A DNA stretch of 64,000 nucleotides from Adiantum capillus-veneris (Eukaryota; Streptophyta; Polypodiopsida; Polypodiales; Pteridaceae). The position numbers and the translations under genes are program-made. The DNA is taken from assembly GCA_014529385.2 (NCBI GenBank), contig CM043958.1, positions 76,608,669 through 76,672,668 on the forward strand, in the 5' to 3' direction. Under the pieces are notes generated by a model. It was not told where the DNA came from, searched no databases, and was given only the letters and a program-made list of their open reading frames with translations. This document shows, in pieces, positions 55,779 through 64,000 of this stretch; position 1 is the first letter of the stretch, and every line of letters begins with the position of its first letter.

Positions 55779-56323
55779 TGTCATAATAATCAATATCTAA
55801 TTCTCCTAAATGATTTTCTCATATTAAACTGATCATTTAATGTAGGGAAGTGCCAGGGGAGAAAAAGCTAGAATATTGGTTAAGCTAGCAAACCGGCCAT
55901 AGTAGGGATCCAAAGGAGGGAAAATAGGGATCCAAAGGGGGGGGGGGGGGGGGGGCATCTGCAAAAGAGCCATGTGCAACAATGGGCTAAAAAGACCTTA
56001 AGGTTCAGCCCATGAAGACTTCCAAAATGCTAAGGTTCCAAAATTCAAAGGTTGTGTCCAAAGGGTTAAAGCTTAGGGGGAATTGGATGCTTTGTGTGCT
56101 CTCGAAAGTCAACACACATCCCTACACATGAGGGGGCGAGCCCTAAAGGTAGGGGATGAGAGACAAAGTCACACACACACACACACACATGCTCCCTTTA
56201 CACAAAGGCAATTAGGGACACATGTCAGCTCCCTAGCTCAGATGCCCACAAGGTGTGCCCAATTCCTACTGGATGGCCTTGGAGGTGGACCAATGAGAAT
56301 TAAGCTAGAGTAAATCTAGTTTA
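55779..56323 (+). repeat. 3' LTR of D, first part
   Basis: Starts TGTCATAATAATC and matches D's 5' LTR to about 40080. It has a long G run (about 55938-55955) where the 5' LTR has seven Gs, and a CA microsatellite near 56171-56189. Confidence 0.88.
56321..56323. repeat. Target-site duplication TTA, left copy (CACTA)
   Basis: TTA precedes CACTACAA and recurs at 63162-63164. Three-base duplications are diagnostic of CACTA transposons. Confidence 0.88.
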
Positions 56324-56503
56324 CACTACAAAAAAATAAGGTGTCATCAACGCAGATATCGATGCGGCGCGTCACTATCCGCGTCGTTGTGAAACCAGTC
56401 GCTATTTGTGACGCAGGTATAGACGTGTATAGAGACGCAGATTGCCACGCATATAGCGACACAGATTGCCACGCACATAGCGACGACCATAACAGAAAAA
56501 TGT

Positions 56504-56593
56504 TTTCTTGGGCAGAGGGCAGTTAGCCTGGCATGTGCTCAGTTAAAAGATGGACACAGCCACAGCCAGACTTCCTGCCCTCTGCCCAAGAAA
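56504..56593. repeat. 19-bp perfect inverted repeat inside the CACTA end
   Basis: Arms 56504-56522 (TTTCTTGGGCAGAGGGCAG) and 56575-56593 are exact complements, with 52 bp between. Confidence 0.93.
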
Positions 56594-56768
56594 GCGAGCA
56601 GCACCAAAATATCAACCATGCTCCCACGCGCAAAAATTTCGGCATAGTTCCCTTTGTTTTTACATAAACTTTTAAAAAAAAACCATATCATGTATACGCC
56701 TCCTACATGCTATCCATGTAGGATCTCACATGAGATTTAAGGCCAATGAAAGACAACCGTACCAACTG

Positions 56769-56831
56769 AAAAGCATAACCATAACGAACCATAACCATAA
56801 CTTAAAAGCATAACCATAACGAACCATAACC
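56769..56831. repeat. CATAACC-rich tandem repeat, 35-bp offset
   Basis: A unit of GCATAACCATAACGAACC plus ATAACC occurs twice, 35 bp apart, just downstream of the TNP1-like gene's stop. Confidence 0.85.
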
Positions 56832-56899
56832 AAATATTACTTCACATATACTGACTTAATTAAATCAACTTACACATATTAACGTCTCACCTCAAGCGA

Positions 56900-58036
56900 T
56901 CAGCGAGACTGTAAGGCCTCCCAGTCTACAGGCTCTCCTGAAGCTTCAAGATCATTCAGTACTTCATAGATACCTTTGCGATATCCATCTGACTCTTTGC
57001 GTGTCGGAGCTCGATGCATCGCAAGATTCTGCGTTTATACAAAAATCAAAGTAATAAGAATACATGATTCATCGCGTTTTAAAAAACGCCATAGTTAAGA
57101 TTGGATTAGAAACTCACAAACTCATAGCGATGTCGAAGCCTCCGCTGCCAAGATGAGATGTCCCCCTAGTCATCTGTCGTAGTTGTGTGGCCTCACGCTG
57201 CTGTCTGAACTGCGTGGCCGCTCTTCGCTCATCCTCCCTGGTCTGCAGCCACGTCTCGTGTGGGATGCCCGAAGGATTCGGCGAGCTGGTCCTGAAAGCC
57301 TTCCGAGCTGCATCTCGTCGATGTTTCAAGGTGTCCCGTGCAACACCCTTGATCCACCGCACCGGAACAACGGAGGAACCCAGAGCAGGCTGGTACTCTC
57401 TCAGGATGGTCTCCACTATGTAAGTGACTTTTTCCTTTTCTTGCTGATCCCAAGACGTCAGAATGCTGGTCGAAAAGTGCAGCTCCACGAGCTGGCGAAT
57501 CCGCTGTCACATCTCAGTCCCGACTCTATCCATGTCAACAGAACCATCTCCCCGTATAGTATAGAGCTTGGACGCACTAGGATCGTGTGCCCCCCAAGGT
57601 GTCCGAGGTGTGCCAAGAGGTGTGTCGAGAGGTGTGCCTGGGTAGGACGCGGGTCGTGAGCGAGGAGGGGTTGAAGCATCTGTGGACCCTCCTCCACAGC
57701 AACCACCACCTCCACCTGATGATCGCCGAGATCGGCAAGTGCGCCTGTGCTGCGGAGATGAGGACGTACCCGCCTCTGCCCCACCCCTAGGTGTCGAAGC
57801 GGCCGTGATGGGAGAAGAAGGCATCGTACCCATAGGCATCCTGAACCCCGTAGGCATCCCCCCCCTAGGTGTCGGACCCTCGGGTGTGAATCCCGGAGGC
57901 GTAGTACCCGTGCCTCTGTCTACCCAGTGCTGAGAAGCCTCTGCCATCTGAGCAGGCGTCATCCATGTAACGAAGCCCATGAATGCATGAATGCATCTGC
58001 ACTCATGGAAGCGGGATCAGGAATCTCGTCTGCCAT
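56900..58036 (-). pseudogene. CACTA second gene (TNP1/TnpA-like, Transposase_24-type)
   Basis: The best start is ATG 58034-58036 (MADEIPDPAS). An 8-bp tandem duplication (57981-57996) then shifts the frame. Next come a glycine/proline/serine-rich stretch (PRGG, GTPLDTPLGTP), a TGA at about 57505 (likely from CGA), and a basic helical region (VPVRWIKGVARDTLKHRRDAA, REDERRAATQFRQQRE). The last exon follows a probable intron (donor GTGAGTTTC near 57112, acceptor near 57029): HRAPTRKESDGYRKGIYEV, stop at 56900. The H-T-RK-G-Y pattern resembles plant Transposase_24 proteins, which bind subterminal repeats. Exon phase at the intron does not close cleanly. Confidence 0.55.
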
Positions 58037-58143
58037 ACTAAAGTCCTGCACAAAGAAAGTAAATTAAAGCGTCAGAACAGAGTTGTTTAAATTAACTTTA
58101 AGCTTAATTTTAAATCAAAGTATTCACACAAACACTTACAGGC

Positions 58144-61100
58144 CTAGGCCTCGACGAGTGAGGCATCATCGATAAGATCTTGCACCGTATCATCGTCTAT
58201 CTCTAATTGCAAACATAACTCTGCCCCAACTCGTTCTGGCAGATTGTCTTCATCCATTGCATCCTTATCTACAAGTGTCAATTCTGGCTCGTCTGCGTCA
58301 TCCCTCGTATATCTGTCAGCTTCCTCTGCCATACCTTCGTCCATCTCATCTAATGTCACAATAGTATGGACATCGTCTGTCTGACTTTCCTCCAGGAGAT
58401 CTTGCCCTTCAAATACTTGTTTATTTCTTGGAGAAACCTGAACCACAAACCACCATTGTCGCTCTCGAGGGTCCGGTACAAAGACCACTTGCTCGCAATG
58501 TTCGGGGAGAGCAAATGTGTCGCTCGCATCTGTCCAAATCTTTGTAGAATCTATTTGCACAAGTTTGTTTCCATCTCTACGTACCGTTGCATTGCGACCA
58601 GAAGTAATCACCTTGAACCACTTCACATCCAACAAAAACATCTCAAACCGCCTGAAGCTTACTTTCAGGATATCTGACACCAGACCACAGTAATCCAGGT
58701 TGCTAGTGCTCTCATTCGTGTCTCTAGCATTGGCCCTGCTCTTCTGCATGAAACTAACCATTACCCCACTGTCAAACGTGTTTCTTCTGCTATCAATTTG
58801 TTGTGTTCTGAAATGCTTTCCATGCAACCACAGTGCCATGTATGTATGATACTTCCAATCACATCCAATAGCCAGCTCTTCCTCTTCTAGAGATATGGGT
58901 TCTCCGATCTATCAAGCTGCTCTCACTGTCTTGTCCAACCATGCCATTGTAGGGAATTTAGGTAGAGGAGCAAGATAGTCTGGCAAGGGTAAGCCTCTAG
59001 TTGTTCCACTTTGCCTGAAATCCTGTCGCTCTAGATTGCGTCTCTCCTTCTCTTCTTCGTACCTTTCAAGCCATTTTTGCATCGGCGCTATATTTAGTAT
59101 ACAGAACTTCATGATCTTTTCTTGCATGGCCAGGTTCATTTTCTTCGGCACCCGTTGCCCTTGCGGCTCCTCTCCCACTGGTCTTGCATCCTCCTCATTG
59201 CTCCACAGTCGAGGCATTTTTGGGTCAGAAACAGATAGAAATTCGGTCGTCAATACAAGAGACTCTTGCACCAGCCATCCTTTTGCCATGCTCCCCTCTG
59301 GATGCACTTTTTGGCGAACAAAACCCTTAAGTGTTTTCATGAACCGCTCTAGAAAGAACATCCAACGGCTGTGGACTGTACCTGCCACTGCAACCACATC
59401 TACTACATGGACGAGCAAGTGCATTTGGATAGTTAGGCAGCTCATGGGTAGATACTTCTCAATCATGCAAACTGTCTTAATGGAGTTAGCCCTTGCGACT
59501 GCAATAGATTCCTCCCGTATCTCCTTGGAAGAGATCCACCGCACTAGCTCTGAAATCTTGTATATGCAGGTCCGCACTTCCTCCGTTAAACACCCCTTGA
59601 TCGCAATTGGAAGAATGAATTGCAAGAACTTATGCCAGTCGTGCGATTTCAACCCTGATAGTTGATCGTCACGGGTGAATGCTGTCTTGAGACATCGCAT
59701 ATATCCTGTTGGCGTCCTGAACTCTGAAATCATCCTTTTCGCTCTTCGTTTTTTAGCAATACCCATGGCGCTCTTGGAAGTTTTGTTTGACCAGCTGCAT
59801 TGGTGAAAGGCCACAGCTCTGGCATCTTTCCAACCGTCTGCAAATCATCTCGTGAAGCTCGATTGTCTTTCATTCCCATGATTGTCTTCCAAAGGAGCTC
59901 TCCCACATTCTTGAATATATGCATTGGATCCATCAAATGGTTAATTAGTAGATCACCCCAGTACGGCAACGTATGGAGAATGGACAAACGTTTCATTCCT
60001 GGAATAGGTTGCCCTTCATGTTGCTCCCATCGGCGACGCCACTCTTGTACATGCATAGGACGACATTTGACGCGACCAAGCTGGCCTTCGCGCAAGTGAT
60101 GGCCATCTGGAAGATAACGGTGGTGGCCTTGATAAATTGTCTTTCGAAGAGAGGTAGAATAGCGCACATCCAAAGATTGCCCGCAAATTGGACATGCATT
60201 GTATCCCGAAGTTGTTAGTCCTGCATATATCAAAGCATGAATCAGGCCAAGGCAAAGGGCTTGTGAATAGCAAGAATTTTGTAAATCAATAACCATTACC
60301 AGAAGCTTCTCCGTATCCTGGCCAATCATGCATAGTCCAAATAAGAAGTCCATGGATCCTTGCATGCTGTTGTTCTACTGGTTCAACCGCATTTGCTATG
60401 TCGATCCCATGCCATAACTCCTGGAGCTCGTCAACTAGTGGAGCTAGATAAACATCCATGTTTTTTGCCTTGAACTTACCAGGTACAATCAAGCTTAAAA
60501 TCAAATGACCCTTCTTGATAGCAAGCCACGGCGGGAGGTTGTAATTGATAAGGCACATAGGCCAAGTGCTCCATAATGAGCTTCTCAAGCCAAATGGATT
60601 GAGTCCATCCATTGCCATGCCCAAACGCAAATTGCGTGGTTCACTCTTAAAATGTGGCCAGGTATCTTCAATGTGCCTCCAAGCCTTTGAATCAGCGGGC
60701 ACCCTAAATGTTGCGTTAGTGGATCTATTCGTAGAATGCCACCGCATCAACTTTGCAACGGAACCACAACGAAACATGTTTTTTATCCTAGGAATAATAG
60801 GGAAATGCCGCAACACTTTAGCTGGCACTGTCTCGCCAACTGCATCTTGTTTGTAGTGCATTGCTCCGCACTTAGGACACGACAGACAATCTGCGAATTC
60901 ATTGCGAAAAAGAATGCAATCATTTGGACATGCATAAATCTTGTTGTAGTCCAAGCCAACTGGGGTCAGAAGTTGCTTTGCGTCTGGCCTGGAGGGGGGC
61001 ATTTCATTGCCAGCCAGGAGAAGTTGCTCCCGCAATAACCTGTTTAAGCCACATTAAATTAAAAATCCAACTTCCTCAACATGTCTTCAGGAGATAAGCG

Positions 61101-61463
61101 CACGGCTTCTGGTGCTACTTCGTTCGCGTTCTCCTCGCTTGTCTGGAAGAAGGCATCCAACATCTCCTCCATGCCGTTGTCTTCTGTCTATAAGCCCTTT
61201 TCTGCTTCCATCCGTGGATCTATATTGGTCGGACCTTCACGCATAATCTTTTTTCTCTCTCTCTCAGATGTAGGTGCTATGTTGCGGAAATCAATGCCTG
61301 TTCCGTAGGAGTCGTATCGCAGATTCTGTACGATCTCTCTAGCAAACTCTCCATACTTGTGCACATGCTCATTACATATCCTACGCTTGCGCAGGATTTG
61401 ATACTTGCAGAGCGTGCACAAGCATGCAATATTTTCCTCCATGTTAGTTGATGACGTTGCCAT
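58144..61463 (-). pseudogene. CACTA transposase (TNP2-type)
   Basis: Minus-strand gene starting at ATG 61461-61463. N-terminus: Transposase-associated zinc motif (CLCTLCKYQILRK...HVHKYGEF). Central Transposase_21/tnp2 domain: YACPNDCILFRNEF, RLGMAMDGLNPFG, LPPWLAIKKG, DVYLAPLVDELQELW, then CPICGQ, HHRYLPDGHHLR and DPMHIFKNVGELL. DUF4218: GLKSHDWHKFLQFILP, HSRWMFFLERFMKTLKGFV. DUF4216 at the C-terminus: LHGKHFRTQQ, FDSGVMVSF, VVFVPDPRERQWW. An intron (60221-60299, GT...AG, 79 bp) restores the frame between the two tnp2 halves. Lesions: TAG at 61188-61190, a one-base deletion near 59733, and TGA-TAG near 58908-58913. The link between 61060 and 61035 is unresolved. Confidence 0.88.
60221..60299 (-). 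other. Intron in the CACTA transposase
   Basis: Minus-strand GTAATGG...ATATGCAG, 79 bp. Removing it joins WPGYGEAS to GLTTSGYNACPICG in frame, as expected for the tnp2 family. Confidence 0.82.
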
Positions 61464-61484
61464 CTACAATGATTATGAACGTTG

Positions 61485-61490
<6 letters not shown>

Positions 61491-61550
<60 letters not shown>
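61491..61550. repeat. (TA)n microsatellite
   Basis: A 60-bp uninterrupted TA run upstream of the transposase start. Confidence 0.97.
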
Positions 61551-61551
<1 letters not shown>

Positions 61552-61593
61552 TCCTCACAATGTAAACTACCTCGCATTCTCTAGTCTTGCCCA

Positions 61594-61629
61594 ATCTCCG
61601 TACACCTCGGTCTAGAGGTGTACGGAGAT
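61594..61629. repeat. Perfect hairpin, 15-bp arms and 6-base loop
   Basis: Arms 61594-61608 (ATCTCCGTACACCTC) and 61615-61629 are exact complements around GGTCTA. It lies between the TA and CT runs, upstream of the transposase gene. Confidence 0.93.
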
Positions 61630-61798
61630 CAGGACCACCGGGTCAAAATCTCATCTTTATTGGTCAAATCCTATATGGGTAGACACATACGTGCACTCCC
61701 ATGTATACATGGCAATGCATGTAGCAGGCAAAACCCCTTTGCCTCTTTTAGTTCCATAGTTTCTTCTCTGTCTACGTACCCTATCTCTCGTTCTTTCT

Positions 61799-62215
<417 letters not shown>

Positions 62216-62616
62216 CCCTATCTCTCTAATGATCGAACGAGCGACTGATCTAGGGAGATCTAGACGCCCACGACTGCGGAGGACTACACAACATCGACAG
62301 AGGCTGCATCAGAGGATCTAGCTAGGTCACTTTGGCTCGACATGCACAACGCCCGATTAGAGTACTGACCATGGAGGAGATCTACCTATCCCAACTAGCT
62401 CGTTTAGCCGTTTAGTCCACACCCAGCAGTTTAGGATTTTATAATATTTTATTTTGTCATCTTCTTACTCTGACTTTGTATCAGATCCATCACATTGTAA
62501 CTTTCTTGTCTCATGTCTCATAGGTCACTTTGGCCTTTCGAAGACGTTAATATAACATTTCATTTCATTTCTCTCTTTAATTTTTTTCTTTAATTTTAAT
62601 TTCCTAAGTATACATT

Positions 62617-62620
<4 letters not shown>
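62216..62620. other. Unique spacer within the CACTA end
   Basis: No coding domain; AT-rich toward the right. It separates the two CT-rich tracts. Confidence 0.4.
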
Positions 62621-62682
<62 letters not shown>

Positions 62683-62698
62683 TACACATACACACACT

Positions 62699-62735
<37 letters not shown>

Positions 62736-62750
62736 TTTCTACACACACAC

Positions 62751-62813
<63 letters not shown>

Positions 62814-62895
62814 ACTCTCTTTCCTACACACACACACACACACACGATGTAGAGGTAGAGGTAGAGAGAGAGAGAGAGAGAGAGCGGGGGGGGGT
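62621..62895. repeat. (CT)n, (CA)n and (GA)n microsatellite tract
   Basis: CT runs at about 62621-62677, 62700-62732 and 62752-62808, short CA runs, then a GA run (62862-62884) and a G run. Confidence 0.95.
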
Positions 62896-63161
62896 TGGGG
62901 AGGGTGGAGATGGACATAATACCTGCGCAGCAGGTTTCGGCCAAGACCCGAGCACGCGAAAATGGCCCCTGCGCGCGAGTTTCGCTTTCTTCCCCCAAAT
63001 TGTTTTGTGTCACTATACGCGTGGCAAATAAAAGCCTTTCCACGTGTATATCGACGCACACTGCGACGCGTATAGCGACGCCCGCTAATGTCGTTGATAT
63101 AGCATGGAAAAGCATGGCCGTCGATATATACACGTCGATATCTTCATTTAGTGTTGTAGTG

Positions 63162-63164
63162 TTA
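63162..63164. repeat. Target-site duplication TTA, right copy (CACTA)
   Basis: Matches 56321-56323. Confidence 0.88.
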
Positions 63165-64000
63165 ATTAATTCAAAAACATTTAATAAAAGAAACCAATGA
63201 GAATTAAGTCTCCTAGAAGACTATTGGATAGTCTCACAAGGGGTCCAATGAGCATTCAGGAGCCCAATGGCTTGTCTGATTCCTATTGGCCAGGAGGCAA
63301 AGGGGTCCAATGAGAGTTTAGTTTAATTATTTAATAACCTAAAGCTCTCACAAAAGGGGAAAGGGGGACACATGTCAAAAGGCTATCACTTATGCTGCTT
63401 AATAATCATTGGCTTGACTTGGGGAGAGCCAATGAGGGCTCAGCAAGAGCAAATACCAAGAGGGCTCGCCCAAGAGAGAGAGAGAGGGGGATGATTTTTG
63501 CAAGGCATTAACACACACACACACAATCTCATGTGTGAAGTAAGAGAAGACTATCTCTTCCCAAGCTTTAATGGAGAGCTCATCACCTACTCCAATTAAG
63601 CTTGTGAGATAGAAGCCTACATCAACACACTCTTGGCATGTGGATGCAAATCCAACCAAGAGCCAAGCTTCAATGCATGCTCATCTCCTCTACCAAGCTA
63701 ATTACTAAGCTAAGCTATGCTAATATGAGTGATTATGTGAGGAGATGTACATCTTTCTCGTAAAATACTTCTTCTTCCTCTCAATCTACTCTCATACCCT
63801 GCTAGCTCTCACCATCTTCGAAGGTGTGTGAGGTCTTGGGTCTGAGAACGGGGATAATTCAAGTTGTGTTTGCTAAGTGTTTGCTTAGTGCATGAATCTT
63901 TCATCTTCATTGCACTAGCTAGTCTTGAAGGAACACAAAGAATTGTATTGTACAATGTCTCTCTTGATGGGAGAAACCATAATACAAAGCCTTTTGGAGG
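63165..64000 (+). repeat. 3' LTR of D, second part (runs off the window)
   Basis: Resumes the LTR after the CACTA element and matches D's 5' LTR from about 40090 to 40893. Roughly 225 more bases would be expected beyond the window end. Confidence 0.9.

Noticed and set aside
57183-57659. Plus-strand 158-codon frame opposite the second CACTA gene
   Set aside because: Shadow of the minus-strand gene. GC-rich coding sequence often opens the opposite strand.

Overview
The window looks like nuclear DNA of a land plant with a large, repeat-rich genome. It is almost wall-to-wall transposable elements, nested inside one another. I see Ty1/copia, Ty3/gypsy (chromovirus and Tat-type) and CACTA (En/Spm) elements, plus long dinucleotide microsatellites. 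I found no convincing host gene, rRNA, standard tRNA, CRISPR array or bacterial operon. Species cannot be named from this sequence.

Layout, left to right. (1) Positions 1-8579 hold a minus-strand Tat-like gypsy element (A) whose protease is split by a young, complete Ty1/copia element (356-6030; 217-bp LTRs differing at one base; AGCAC target duplication; intact 1324-aa polyprotein). (2) Positions 9193-10178 hold the chromodomain end and LTR of a plus-strand chromovirus (H). (3) A minus-strand chromovirus (G, 10179-24514) is split in its reverse transcriptase by a 10-kb Tat-type gypsy element (B, 10434-20485, ACAT target duplication). (4) Positions 24515-25521 are an unrecognised segment with a 79-bp direct repeat and an unknown reading frame. 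(5) A second minus-strand copy of the G family (G2, 25522-28579) carries an 819-bp fold-back element and lies in a decayed copia element (28580-29664). (6) A plus-strand Tat-type element (E, about 29700-33720) is truncated and joined head-on to an inverted, badly decayed relative (F, 33721 to about 36900), followed by 2.5 kb of anonymous DNA. (7) A plus-strand chromovirus (D, 39529 to beyond the window end) of the G family is split in integrase by a second copy of the B family (C, 44962-54745, CTAC target duplication). Its 3' LTR is split by a CACTA transposon (56324-63161, TTA target duplication).

How the parts relate. B and C are one family, G, G2 and D another. Comparing copies shows how each decayed: many stops are CGA-to-TGA changes, as expected from methylated-CpG deamination. 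Others are short tandem duplications, microhomology deletions and one apparent template-switch inversion. B lost two of its three integrase catalytic residues through an in-frame deletion; C keeps them but has several stops and frameshifts. The B/C family carries a second RNase H domain downstream of a gypsy RNase H that seems to have lost catalytic aspartates. Only the copia element at 356-6030 looks potentially active by sequence.

Limits: family assignments come from reading motifs by eye, not from searches. Boundaries with target duplications (copia, B, C, CACTA) are firm; those of A, E, F, G2 and H are estimates.
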